Positions 1 to 8,826 of a stretch of DNA of 38,976 nt are shown here, in pieces; the first letter of the stretch is position 1; every line of letters starts with the position of its first letter. The DNA comes from JANNHP01 sp031404455 (lineage in GTDB: Bacteria > Planctomycetota > JAJSAM01 > JAJVHW01). The notes under the pieces were generated by a model, which searched no databases, was not told where the DNA came from, and was given only the letters and a program-made list of their open reading frames with translations. The DNA is taken from NCBI GenBank assembly GCA_031404455.1, contig JANNHP010000218.1:1-38976 (forward strand), read 5' to 3'. Position numbers and translations under genes: made by a program.

Positions 1-47
1 AGTGGAGAAGAAGACCACTGATAACAGAATCCATTTCATACATCCTC

Positions 48-470
48 CTACTTGAAGTCCGCCACGGTTCCTGGTGCAGGGGTAAAGCCGAAGTCGCCGC
101 GCTCGATCACCGCCTCGCGCCCGCCGTTGGCGGCGAGCAGCCCAGCCTGGCGCGCCCGCGCGCGGCGGTCCACTTCCTGCGGGTCGCAGATTTCGTAGAG
201 TTTCGCGCGGCACATCTCCACCGTCTTGGCGTGGGCCGGGTCGGTCGCGAGGTCGCGCGTTTCCTCGGGATCGGTTTCGAGGTTGTAGAGCTGCGGCCCG
301 TATTTCGCGTAGTGCACATACTTCCATTTTCCGACGCGCACCGCGAAAGCGCCCGTGCTCGAGCCCATGCCGTGGTACTCGGAAAGCACGGTCCGGTCCG
401 GTTGCAGGCCTTTACTTATTTCCATCAGGGAGGAAGACCGTCCGCACCGAGATCGACGACGGGCGGACAC
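48..470 (-). pseudogene. Sulfatase C-terminal fragment
   Basis: This open frame of 140 codons keeps only the tail of a type I sulfatase (alkaline phosphatase superfamily). The block reading roughly 'LSEYHGMGS...AVRVGKWKYVHYAKYGPQLYNLETDPEETRDLA' is the usual C-terminal subdomain with the LYNLETDPEE motif. Family members are usually 450-550 residues. The catalytic N-terminal half, with the formylglycine Cys/Ser-x-Pro-x-Arg motif and metal ligands, is absent. The frame runs into the palindromic repeat at 460-492 and is not open into any sulfatase sequence beyond it. There is no Shine-Dalgarno in front of either ATG (470 or 425). Codons near 405-425 (ATA AGT AAA) are poorer in GC than the rest. 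I read it as a truncated remnant. A translated small protein is possible but unlikely. Confidence 0.7.
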
Positions 471-492
471 GGGGGTCCGCCCCTACCGAGAG
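460..492. repeat. Palindromic dispersed repeat, copy 1
   Basis: This 33-base element is repeated exactly, in inverted orientation, at 38748-38780. It contains an 8-bp perfect hairpin (GGGCGGAC at 461-468 with GTCCGCCC at 475-482), followed by CCTACCGAGAG. It lies at the broken end of the sulfatase remnant, between two genes. The palindrome, the intergenic position and the exact copies nearly 38 kb apart suggest a REP-like dispersed element. Confidence 0.75.
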
Positions 493-530
493 AGGTCGGG
501 ACCCCGCGCTGCCCGACCGCCGCCCCGCGC

Positions 531-2735
531 CTACGGGATCGTCGTCGTCACGAGCCGCGTGCGGATCTTCCCGTTCCCGAAGTCCGCGATGGAGACCTGG
601 CTCCCGAGACCGACGAGCGCGGACGGGCGGTCGAGGAGGCCCTCCTTCGGACCGAAGTCGGGCGCGTTGCCCGCGGTGCCGTGCTGGCCGGCGGCGAGCG
701 TCACGCGGTTCGTCGTCTGGTTGAGGAAGCGGACCGTGTGGTCGCCGCTGTCGCACACCGCGAGCGTCGGCAGCGAGGGGAACGGGTTGAAGGGATCGAA
801 GACGACGTCGATGCCGGTGATCGTCTGGAACCGCGCCGACGTGAGCGGGCCGTCGTCGCCGCTCGACCCGACTGCGCCGCTCGGGTCGCCGGCGATCGTG
901 ACGTTGACGTCGGGGCTCACGGCGGGAATGCCGCGATTCAGTTTGCGCACGCGCGCCGCGTCGCAGACGTAGAGACCGCCGTCCTGCGTGAACACGGCGT
1001 CGGCCGGACCGAAGAAGGTCGTGTTGTCGAGGGTGCCGCCGTCCGCGCCGAACCCGGACTGGCCGTTGCCCGCCCAGGGCTGGATCGTGTTGTTCTGCAC
1101 CGTGTCGATGAGCCGGATGCGGTGGGCGCCCTCGTCGAGGATGAACACGTCCTCGTTCAGAGTGACGAGGATCGAGCTGATCGACGTGAACGTCGCGCCC
1201 GCCGCGGGCGATCCGTCGCCGCCATTGCCCGTCGCGCCCGTCCCCGCGACGAGGAAGACCTTGTCCGCCGCGTCCACCCTGAAGATCTGCCGCGTCGTGG
1301 CGACCCACGTCTGGCCGTCGGAGAGCGCGAACACCGACATGACCGGATCGGGAAAGAGGAACTGCTGCCGCGAGATCGTGCCGTCGGCGACGGACGACGT
1401 CCCGCCGCCGGCCCAGACTTCGCGCTGCAGGACGACGGTCGGCTGGCCGGTGATCCTCAGGCCCGCGACCGTGCGCGCGCTGCCCTCGGCGACGAGGTAG
1501 AAGAGCGGAAACTGCGGGGCGCCCTGCTCGAACGCGATGCAGACGTCCACGGGACTCGTCACGTTGCCGTACGTGAGCAGTTCCCCGAACGAGGTGCCGC
1601 CGGGGCCCGACGTCTGGAACGAGCTGAAGTGGCTCGTCTGGAAGCTCACCGTGTGCGTGTTCGAGTCGAACGTGTAGGGCGGCGGGACGGCCGTGACCTT
1701 GCCCTTCGCGCTGCGCGTGTAGATGACGAGCGCGCTCGTGTCGCTGTCGTACGCGGCGTCGTAGGGGATCGTCACGGTCGCGGTGCCCTCGAACTTCTGC
1801 CCTTCGGGACCGAAGAAGACCGGGGGGCCGGCCGGCTGGGAGCCGTCCTCGCCGTCGATGGGCGGCGCCGTGGCGATGATGATCGCCGTCCCCGCGCCGA
1901 GCGCGCCCGGCGGGACCGTGACCGACGATCCGGAGATCTCGGCGCCCGGCTCGCCCGGCAGGATCGCCGGCACCGTGACCGTGCCGCCCTGCGCGCCGAG
2001 CACCGTCGCGAACGCCGCGCCGTCGGAGCCGATCACCTTCGTCGTGAGCGCGATCTTTCGCTTGATCACCTTCGGCGGCTTCACCTTCGCCGTCGCGGTG
2101 ACGACGCCCTGGGCCGCGCTGCCGTTGCCGAACGTGAGAGCGTACGAGCCGCCGACGCCGAGCGTGCGCTTCGACGTCGTGCCCGTGAGCAGCGTGGCGA
2201 CCGGGCCGGGTGCGGTGAGCTGGCTGAGGACGCCCGTCGCGGCGGAGCCCTTCGCCGGCTTCACCGAGAGCGTGACGGCGGCGCCGGCGTCGACCGCGAA
2301 GTCGAGGTTCCCGAACGAGTTGCCCGCGAGGTCGGGGCTCGCCGTGAAGCTCGTCGGCGTCTTCCATCCGATCGAGAGCGAGTAGTCGCCGGTCGCGACG
2401 CCGTTCTGCGAGGTGACGGTGACGGAGTGGAGCCCCGAGTCGGCGGCGACGACTCCCTTGATCGACGGAGCCGTGCCGGACGCGTTCCCGATGCCCGCGC
2501 CGGCGGGCGCCGCGAGGAAGATGGTGAGCGCGGGCCCGCCCTTCGCCGTCTTCGCCTTCACGGTGATCGTTGCGCCCTTCGGCACGCGGACCCGGAAGAC
2601 CTCCGCTTCGGTCGCGGGGCTCAGGGTCCCGGTGATCTTGTCGCCGTTGCCGACCTCCACGCTCACGTCCGCGGACGCGGAGGCCGCGGCGAAGAGCGTC
2701 AGGGAGAGCGCCGCGGCGAGGGGGAATCTGGGCAT
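531..2735 (-). CDS. Secreted ZU5/NHL-repeat beta-propeller protein
   Basis: The product is 734 residues and is predicted to be exported: residues 1-22 are a signal peptide (short basic start, hydrophobic core, ASASA cleavage site). Residues about 25-215 form two beta-rich modules resembling pre-peptidase C-terminal domains ('AEVFRVRVPKGATITVKA'). Residues about 248-330 look like a ZU5-type domain (GGTVTVP...VTVPPGALG...TATVTIPYD). From about 440 to the end there are NHL-like propeller blades with repeated 'AGTG..GNGGDG', 'IRLID', 'VRKLNRG' and 'VCDSGDHTVRFL' segments. No enzyme active site is visible; binding or a structural surface role is an inference. The ATG at 2735 has a GAGGAG Shine-Dalgarno just upstream. 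It is divergent from the gene at 2901. Confidence 0.85.
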   Translation of the reverse strand: MPRFPLAAALSLTLFAAASASADVSVEVGNGDKITGTLSPATEAEVFRVRVPKGATITVKAKTAKGGPALTIFLAAPAGAGIGNASGTAPSIKGVVAADSGLHSVTVTSQNGVATGDYSLSIGWKTPTSFTASPDLAGNSFGNLDFAVDAGAAVTLSVKPAKGSAATGVLSQLTAPGPVATLLTGTTSKRTLGVGGSYALTFGNGSAAQGVVTATAKVKPPKVIKRKIALTTKVIGSDGAAFATVLGAQGGTVTVPAILPGEPGAEISGSSVTVPPGALGAGTAIIIATAPPIDGEDGSQPAGPPVFFGPEGQKFEGTATVTIPYDAAYDSDTSALVIYTRSAKGKVTAVPPPYTFDSNTHTVSFQTSHFSSFQTSGPGGTSFGELLTYGNVTSPVDVCIAFEQGAPQFPLFYLVAEGSARTVAGLRITGQPTVVLQREVWAGGGTSSVADGTISRQQFLFPDPVMSVFALSDGQTWVATTRQIFRVDAADKVFLVAGTGATGNGGDGSPAAGATFTSISSILVTLNEDVFILDEGAHRIRLIDTVQNNTIQPWAGNGQSGFGADGGTLDNTTFFGPADAVFTQDGGLYVCDAARVRKLNRGIPAVSPDVNVTIAGDPSGAVGSSGDDGPLTSARFQTITGIDVVFDPFNPFPSLPTLAVCDSGDHTVRFLNQTTNRVTLAAGQHGTAGNAPDFGPKEGLLDRPSALVGLGSQVSIADFGNGKIRTRLVTTTIP

Positions 2736-2900
2736 GAGAACTCCTCGGGATGACTACGACGTGCGAGGCCGCATGTTACCGGCCGTCGCGAGAACGAATG
2801 GTCGCTGCGCGCCGCCGCAGGGGTTGGGAAGAAACCCCGAAACGGACGGCGGGCCCGGCATCGGGTATCGTGAAGACGAACGCGCATGGAGAACCCTCTG

Positions 2901-4307
2901 ATGTCCCGAATCCGCTGGTCCCTCGCTGCCCTCGCGATCCTCGGCTGCTGCACGGTCGCAGCGCGCGCCGACGTGCTGGAGATGACCGACGGCACGAGGC
3001 TCGACGGCAAGGTCCTGAAGGAGGAGGGCGGCTTCGTCTGGCTGAAGACGCTCCAGCGCATCGAGAAGATCGCGGCGGACCGCATCAAGTCGCGCACGCC
3101 GGGCGAGGCGGACGTCGAGAGGTTCGAGAAGATCCGCGCGGCGTCCGAGAAGGAGCCCGTCACCGTCACGGCGCTCTGGGACCTCTACGCGTTCCAGAAG
3201 GAGCACCTCGCCAAGCTCCCGCCGGAGACGGCGAAGCAGAACGTGCGCATCCTCGAGAAGATCCTGAAGAAGGACCCCGACAACGCCGCCGCGCGCGACG
3301 CGTACGGCGAGGTGATGTTCGACGGGAAGTGGGTGAAGAAGGCCGACCTGCCGCGCCTCGAGGCCGAGAAGAGCCGCGAGAAGCTGCGCATCGAGTGGCA
3401 GACGCGCCTCGGCGTGATGATCGAGGTGTACGAGGCCGACCACTTCCTGCTCCTCGACAACACCGGCGACAAGGACCTCGCGGGCCGCGGCAAGCTCCTC
3501 GACAAGACCTACGACACGCTGACGCAGACGCTCGGCCTCGAGCGGCTGTGGAAGGACCGCTCGATCATCGTGACGATCAGGGACTACACGGCGTTCTGCA
3601 AGGTGGTCGACGACTTCGCCGGCGAGGCGAACATCAGCCCGGCGATCGTGACGGGGGCGAAGGACCGCAACGCGGGCGGCATCTGGCGCCACACGCCGTA
3701 CGCCTTCCAGGTGCGCTGGCCGTCCTCCGGGACCGAGAGCATGTGGTCGGCGATCGTGCACAACTGCGCGCACGTCGCGATCTGGACGCTCTGGGGCCAG
3801 CAGGGCTCGCGCCCCTGGGCGCGCGAGACGCCGCCCGCCTGGATCGAGGAGGGCCTCGGCGCCTGGACCGAGATCGAGGTGATGGGGCAGCAGGTCAGTA
3901 GCTGCATGGGCGAGAGCGCCAAGCCGAAGGAGACGAAGAGCGGCGGGACGACCGACAAGGACCCGAAGAAGAAGAAGGACCCGAAGAAGAACGCCGAGTC
4001 CCTGCGCGAAGCCGCCAACGAGTACAAGGAGCGCTGCAAGGCGTCGATCGAGGCGGACGAGTTCCCGCCCATGCGCCAGTTCCTGAAGTACAAGGTCGGC
4101 GACTGCGGCCCGCCCGAGGAGGGCGGCGTCCTCGGACTCGTCACCTGGCTCCTTCTCCAGGACGCCGAGAAGTTCAAGGTGCTCATCGCCTCGGTCGCGA
4201 AGGGCGGCAAGAAGACCGACGACGACTATTGGCGCGAGGCCTACGGCTTCGAGCTGATCGAGGACATGGAGAAGAAGTGGCGCGGGTGGGTCATCGGCGA
4301 GTGGTAG
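2901..4307 (+). CDS. Secreted protein with degenerate zincin-like motif
   Basis: The frame is open from an ATG at 2886, but the ATG at 2901 is preceded by GGAG at a good distance and starts directly with a signal peptide (residues 1-23, ending VAARA-D). That choice gives 468 residues. After cleavage comes a small beta module (DVLEMTDGTRLDGKVLKEEGGFVWLK, here only described), then a helical, TPR-like stretch at about 90-165. A domain at 170-330 resembles the peptidase MA or DUF1570 type of secreted protein. The usual HExxH is replaced by His287-Asn-Cys-Ala-His291, so the catalytic Glu is missing, while the downstream 'WIEEGLGAWTE' that normally gives the third ligand is kept. A Lys/Asp-rich insert lies at about 340-365. 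It may be a non-catalytic relative. The fold assignment is by motif only. Confidence 0.8.
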   Translation: MSRIRWSLAALAILGCCTVAARADVLEMTDGTRLDGKVLKEEGGFVWLKTLQRIEKIAADRIKSRTPGEADVERFEKIRAASEKEPVTVTALWDLYAFQKEHLAKLPPETAKQNVRILEKILKKDPDNAAARDAYGEVMFDGKWVKKADLPRLEAEKSREKLRIEWQTRLGVMIEVYEADHFLLLDNTGDKDLAGRGKLLDKTYDTLTQTLGLERLWKDRSIIVTIRDYTAFCKVVDDFAGEANISPAIVTGAKDRNAGGIWRHTPYAFQVRWPSSGTESMWSAIVHNCAHVAIWTLWGQQGSRPWARETPPAWIEEGLGAWTEIEVMGQQVSSCMGESAKPKETKSGGTTDKDPKKKKDPKKNAESLREAANEYKERCKASIEADEFPPMRQFLKYKVGDCGPPEEGGVLGLVTWLLLQDAEKFKVLIASVAKGGKKTDDDYWREAYGFELIEDMEKKWRGWVIGEW

Positions 4308-4336
4308 TGCGAGCGGTAGCCCGATAGCTCCGCGCG

Positions 4337-6514
4337 CTACGGCGTGCCGAGTCCGCGGCGGAAGACGGTCCGCCATTCGTTCGACGTCGTCGCCGCGTGC
4401 GCGCCGGTCGTCACGCGGGCCGCGACGGACTCGCCGGGTCGCGCGGCGATCCCGAACCCACGGATGCGGAGCGCGAAGCGTCCCGTCGAGGGGACGAAGT
4501 CGATCTGCGTCGAGCCCTTGCGCCAGCGGAGACGTCCAGCGTTCCACCGCCAGCGGCGATCGTCGGCGGCGATGTCGAGCGCCTGAGATGATCCGTTCGA
4601 CGTGAAGAGTTCGATCCGGACGCCGGCGCGGCGCAGGTCGGGGAGACCGGTCTCGCTCGCGACGGGAGCGACGGTTCCCTCCAGGCGGAAGAGCAGCGGC
4701 GCCCCGTGCCGGCCGAAGCGGCTACGTCCCCAGTCGATCCGGAGATCGAACGACCCGGGCGTGAGGACGCGAACGCCGCGCGTCGGCGGCGATCCGCCGC
4801 CCGCGTTGACGGCCTGGACGCTGTACGTGTAGCCGCGGTCCGGGAGCACCGACGTGTCGATCCACTCGGTCGCTCCGGCCTGGACCATTGCGACGCGCGA
4901 GAATCCGCCGAGTTCGGCGCGGTCGATGGCGAAGCCCGTCTCGGCGGGTCCCGCGCCCGTGCTCCAGCGGAGCCGGACCGAGGTGGCGCCGACGGGATCG
5001 ACGGCGAAGTCCTGCGGCGTCCCGGGCCGGGCGGCGGGGTCGCCTGCGCGGACGTGGGTGAGCACGAGGTCGGACCCGCTTCCGCGCGCCTGCAGCGGAT
5101 CGCGCTGGAGGAAGTCCGTCGAATAGGTCGAATAGGTCGAGCCGAGGACCCACGCGCTGCCGTCCGCCCCGGCGGCGACGGACCCGTCGCGGTCCACGCC
5201 GCTGCCGCCGAGGTAGGTGGCGAAGTTCACCGTGAAGTCCGCCGGGTCGAACGCGGCGACGAACGCATCCTCGTCGGCCTCGCGCCGGAACCGGATACCG
5301 CCGGGCGCGGGGAGGTCGTCCGACTGCGTGGACCCCGTCAGCCAGATGGTCCCGTCCTTGGCCGGGTGCGCTGCGATCTGGCGCTCCCAGCCGGACCCTC
5401 CGAAGAAGGCTCCGCCGACGACGTCCCAGGTGGCGGAGTCGAGGCGCAGGAGCAGCGCGTCGCCGTAGGTCGGTTCGCCGTGCGGCGCGGATGGGACGCG
5501 ATCGTCGGGCTCGTGGGCTTCCGCGGCGATGAGCAGTGTGCCCCCGGGTTCGGCCCAGACCGACCCGACGGTCGTCGCGCCGAGGAGCGCCGCCCGTCGC
5601 AGAGGGACGCCCGTCGGGCCGATCTCGGCGAGGAAGCCGGGGCGCGTCGGCCGGTGCGACGGATCCGCGAAGGCGTTCGCGCGAGTCGTCAGGTCCGTCG
5701 ATTCCGTGACGCCCGCGACGACGAAACCTCCGTCGGGAAGCTCCGCGACGACGTTGCCGTCCTCGAACGAGTTCCCGCCGAGGTAGGTCGAGAAGACGAG
5801 ACCGCTGCCGTCGGCGCGCACTCGAGCGACGAACGCGTCCCTCTGCCCGTTCAGCGTCCCGGTGCCCGAGGGGACGAGCGGGAAGTCGCCCGACATCGTC
5901 GTCCCGACGACGACGGGGTCGCCGTCGGAGGTGATGCAGAGGCCGTGCGCATTGTCCATCGACCCACCGCCGATCAGCACGGACCACACGAAACCCGTTC
6001 CGTCGGGCCGCACACGCGCCACGAAGACGTCGGTGGCGCCGCCCGTGGTCAGGGCCGGGCCGAATCGCGTCGTCGCGGGGAAGTCGCGCGCGAACGTGGT
6101 CCCGGCGATGTAGGCGTTGCCCGCGCCGTCGAACGCGAACGCGGCGGGATGGTCGGCGTTCGATCCGGACGTGGCCGAAGTCCCGCCGATCCACGCCGCG
6201 GAGAGGACGGATCGCGTGTCCGAGTCGAGGCGCAGGACGAGCGCGTCCGTGCCGGACGCCGTCCCGGGGACGCGGACCGCGCCTGCGATGTCCGTGCTCC
6301 CCGACCCGGCGACGATCCAGAGGGCACCGTCGGGACCGACCGCCGTCGCCGAGGCGAAGTCGTCTCCGTTCCCGCCGAAGTACGTGGACGAGAGGAGGAG
6401 CGGGTTGTCGGCCGGGACCGGATCTCCCGCCGTCGCGCCCGTCGCGCAGAGGATCGCCGCCGCGAGCGCGCCGGTGGGCACGAGCGTGCGCCGCTTGCGT
6501 CGGATCGACTTCAC
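4337..6514 (-). CDS. Secreted SBBP beta-propeller protein with FN3 module (copy B)
   Basis: The product is 725 residues. A basic start (KSIRRKRR) and hydrophobic segment to about residue 29 form a signal peptide. Residues about 38-480 consist of repeated 'STYFGGNGDD.A.A.AVGPDGALWIVAGS..STD' units, the pattern of SBBP/seven-bladed propeller repeats. A fibronectin type III-like module follows at about 490-590 (VRLRWSTG...YTYSVQAVNAGGGSP), then a C-terminal beta domain of about 130 residues. No catalytic residues are visible. The start is GTG at 6514, chosen because GGAGG lies just upstream. The gene at 6592-8775 is a full-length paralogue in tandem with the same domain order. A 9-bp in-frame tandem duplication at 5118-5140 doubles a Tyr-Ser-Thr unit. 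A role at the cell surface is an inference. Confidence 0.85.
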   Translation of the reverse strand: MKSIRRKRRTLVPTGALAAAILCATGATAGDPVPADNPLLLSSTYFGGNGDDFASATAVGPDGALWIVAGSGSTDIAGAVRVPGTASGTDALVLRLDSDTRSVLSAAWIGGTSATSGSNADHPAAFAFDGAGNAYIAGTTFARDFPATTRFGPALTTGGATDVFVARVRPDGTGFVWSVLIGGGSMDNAHGLCITSDGDPVVVGTTMSGDFPLVPSGTGTLNGQRDAFVARVRADGSGLVFSTYLGGNSFEDGNVVAELPDGGFVVAGVTESTDLTTRANAFADPSHRPTRPGFLAEIGPTGVPLRRAALLGATTVGSVWAEPGGTLLIAAEAHEPDDRVPSAPHGEPTYGDALLLRLDSATWDVVGGAFFGGSGWERQIAAHPAKDGTIWLTGSTQSDDLPAPGGIRFRREADEDAFVAAFDPADFTVNFATYLGGSGVDRDGSVAAGADGSAWVLGSTYSTYSTDFLQRDPLQARGSGSDLVLTHVRAGDPAARPGTPQDFAVDPVGATSVRLRWSTGAGPAETGFAIDRAELGGFSRVAMVQAGATEWIDTSVLPDRGYTYSVQAVNAGGGSPPTRGVRVLTPGSFDLRIDWGRSRFGRHGAPLLFRLEGTVAPVASETGLPDLRRAGVRIELFTSNGSSQALDIAADDRRWRWNAGRLRWRKGSTQIDFVPSTGRFALRIRGFGIAARPGESVAARVTTGAHAATTSNEWRTVFRRGLGTP
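5118..5140. repeat. 9-bp in-frame tandem repeat inside SBBP gene
   Basis: Two exact copies of GTCGAATAG lie at 5118-5126 and 5127-5135, followed by a half copy GTCGA. On the coding strand this makes the repeated Ser-Thr-Tyr run between two propeller units. Its length is a multiple of three, so changes in copy number keep the frame. It looks like simple slippage. Confidence 0.75.
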
Positions 6515-6591
6515 CCTGCCTCCGGAACGGCTGCGAACCGTGTGCGGACACTACGGGGCGTCCGCGGCTCGCGCAAGGCGGCGGGTTCGTC

Positions 6592-8775
6592 CTACGGAGT
6601 GAGGAGTCCGTTGCGCTCGTCCGCGCGCCACGTGGTCGAGGTCGTCGCGGCGTCGGTGCCCGCTTCGATCCGGATCGCCACCGGCGCTCCGAGCGGCACG
6701 AAGAAATCGAACCCGCGGACCCGCAGGTCGAACGCTCCCGTCGCGGGATGGAAGTCGAGCCGCAGGTGGGAGGTCTGCCAGCGGATGCGCCGCCGCGTGG
6801 TCCGCCAGCGCGGATCGTCGGGGCCGATGTTGATCGCCGGGACCGGTCCGTTCGGCGTGAAGACGAAGAGCTGGATTCCCGTGCGGCGCAGGTCCGGCCC
6901 GGCCGAAGCGCCTGCGACAGGTGTGATCTTCCCCTCGAGACGCAGCGTCGGCGCGCCGATCCGGCGATCGAATCGGCTCCGTCCCCGGTCCACACGGAAC
7001 TCCAGAGAGGCCGGCGTGAGCACGCGGACCGCCTGCGTCGGCGGCGAAGCGCCCGCGTCGCCGACGGCCTGGAGGAGGTACGAGTAGCCGCGGTCTGGCA
7101 GCACCGACGTGTCGGTCCACTCGGTGGTCCCGGCGGGCAGCACCGTCATCCGCTCGAAGTCGTTCATCTCCTTGCGCTCGACGACGAAGCACTGCTCGGG
7201 CCCGCCGCCTGCCGCGTTCCAGCGCAGACGCACGGCGGGGCCGTCCATCACGTCGACCGCGAACGGACTCGGCTTCCCGGGCCGGGCGGCGGGGTCGCCG
7301 TGGAGGAGGCGCGTCACGAAGAGGTCGGAGTTCCAGGCGCGGGCGTGCGGCGCGTCGCGCTCGGGGAAGTCGAACGACGAGGTCGATCCGACGATCCACG
7401 CGCTCCCGTCGGCGGCGGGCGCGGCCTGCGGAAGCCACTCGCCGCCCGTGCCGCCGAGATAGGTCGCGAAGTCCACCGAGAGGTCCGCCGGGTCGAACGC
7501 CGCGACGAACGCGTCGTCCTGCCATCCGCTGCGCCGGAACCGGACGGCGCCGGGCACGGGGAGGTCGGTTGAACTGGTGACGCCCGTCAGCCAGAGCATC
7601 CCGTCGGATCCCTTCGCGAGCGTCAAGCCCGTCTCCGCGCTGGATCCGCCGACGAACACGCCGCCGACGAGGTCCCACGTCGTCGCGTCGAGGCGCAGGA
7701 CGACGGCGTCGCCGTTGCCGGCGAAGAGGTCATCACCCGGGTCGTCGCGCGCCGGGAGCGCGATCCGGTCGTCCGCCTCGTACGCCGTCCCGGCGAGGAG
7801 GATCGTGCCCGCCGCCTCGACCGAGATCGCGCGGATCTCCGTCGAACCGAGCAGCGCCGCGCGGCGCAGCACGGTGCCGCTCGCGTCGATCTCGGCGAGG
7901 AAGGCCGACCATCCGGGCGCCGAGACCGGGTCCCCGAACAACGGGCCGCGTGTGGCAAAGTCGGTCGAGTTGGTCGCGCCGGCGACGAGGAAGCCGCCAT
8001 CCGGGAGGGTGGCGATCGCGCCGCCGTCCTCGTATCCGAGGCCGCCGAAGAGCGACGAGAACACGATGCCCGAACCGTCAGCCAGCAGGCGTGTGACGAA
8101 CAGGCCCCCGGAGTCGAGCGACGACGGAGGCGGGCTCCCCACCGTGGGGAAGTCGTGCGACACCGTGAATCCGACGACCACCGGGTCGCCCTCCGGAGCG
8201 AAGCAGATGCCCCGCGCATAGTCGTTGTAAGCGCCGCCGAGCACTCGGACCCACACGAACCCGGAACCGTCGGGGCGGACGCGCGCGACGAACGCGTTGT
8301 TCGAGTCGGCGAAGGGCGAGAGCGAAGTCACGGTCGCCGGGAAGTCGTACGTGAACGTGTAGCCCGCGATGTACGCGTTGCCGGCGTCGTCGAACGCGAG
8401 GGCGGTCGCGACGTCCGCCGACGAGCCGGAGTCCTCCGAGGCGCCGCCGAGCCACGCGACCGACAGCACGCGCCGCGTCGCGGGGTCTACGCGCAGCACC
8501 GCGACGTCGAGACCGTTCACCGGCTGGGGCGGGCGCGCGGCGCCGGGGATGTCGGTGCTCGACGAGGTCGCGACGATCCAGAGAGCGCCGTCCTTGCCCA
8601 TCGCGGAAGCGCCCGGCCACTCGTCACCGCTGCCACCGAGGTACGTTGAGGAGACGAGGAGCGGGTCGTCGCCCGCGGCTGGCCCTGCCGCGGAACCGGC
8701 GGAGGCGACGAGGAACGCCGCAGCGAGCGCGGCGGTAGGGACGAGCGACGGTCGCGCAGGGCGAGAGATGTGCAA
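6592..8775 (-). CDS. Secreted SBBP beta-propeller protein with FN3 module (copy A)
   Basis: The product is 727 residues with the same architecture as the neighbour at 4337-6514: signal peptide to about residue 31, SBBP-type propeller repeats ('STYLGGSGDEWPGASAMGKDGALWIVATS') to about 480, an FN3-like module with the shared 'EWTDTSVLPDRGYSYLLQAV' segment, and a C-terminal beta domain ('VDRGRSRFDRR...FDLRVRGF'). The two are clearly tandem duplicates that have diverged along their whole length. The start is a TTG at 8775 with GGAGG four bases upstream; no ATG lies nearby in frame. Function is unknown. Export is supported by the signal peptide; anchoring is not visible. Confidence 0.85.
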   Translation of the reverse strand: MHISRPARPSLVPTAALAAAFLVASAGSAAGPAAGDDPLLVSSTYLGGSGDEWPGASAMGKDGALWIVATSSSTDIPGAARPPQPVNGLDVAVLRVDPATRRVLSVAWLGGASEDSGSSADVATALAFDDAGNAYIAGYTFTYDFPATVTSLSPFADSNNAFVARVRPDGSGFVWVRVLGGAYNDYARGICFAPEGDPVVVGFTVSHDFPTVGSPPPSSLDSGGLFVTRLLADGSGIVFSSLFGGLGYEDGGAIATLPDGGFLVAGATNSTDFATRGPLFGDPVSAPGWSAFLAEIDASGTVLRRAALLGSTEIRAISVEAAGTILLAGTAYEADDRIALPARDDPGDDLFAGNGDAVVLRLDATTWDLVGGVFVGGSSAETGLTLAKGSDGMLWLTGVTSSTDLPVPGAVRFRRSGWQDDAFVAAFDPADLSVDFATYLGGTGGEWLPQAAPAADGSAWIVGSTSSFDFPERDAPHARAWNSDLFVTRLLHGDPAARPGKPSPFAVDVMDGPAVRLRWNAAGGGPEQCFVVERKEMNDFERMTVLPAGTTEWTDTSVLPDRGYSYLLQAVGDAGASPPTQAVRVLTPASLEFRVDRGRSRFDRRIGAPTLRLEGKITPVAGASAGPDLRRTGIQLFVFTPNGPVPAINIGPDDPRWRTTRRRIRWQTSHLRLDFHPATGAFDLRVRGFDFFVPLGAPVAIRIEAGTDAATTSTTWRADERNGLLTP

Positions 8776-8826
8776 CGTGCCTCCGAACCGAGAAGCGGTC
8801 AGAACGTACCCGACCCCTTTTTACGG

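Noticed and set aside
231..2753. Very long plus-strand open frame of 840 codons
   Set aside because: It is Arg-rich, without domains, and antisense to the well-supported NHL/ZU5 gene; a shadow caused by high GC.
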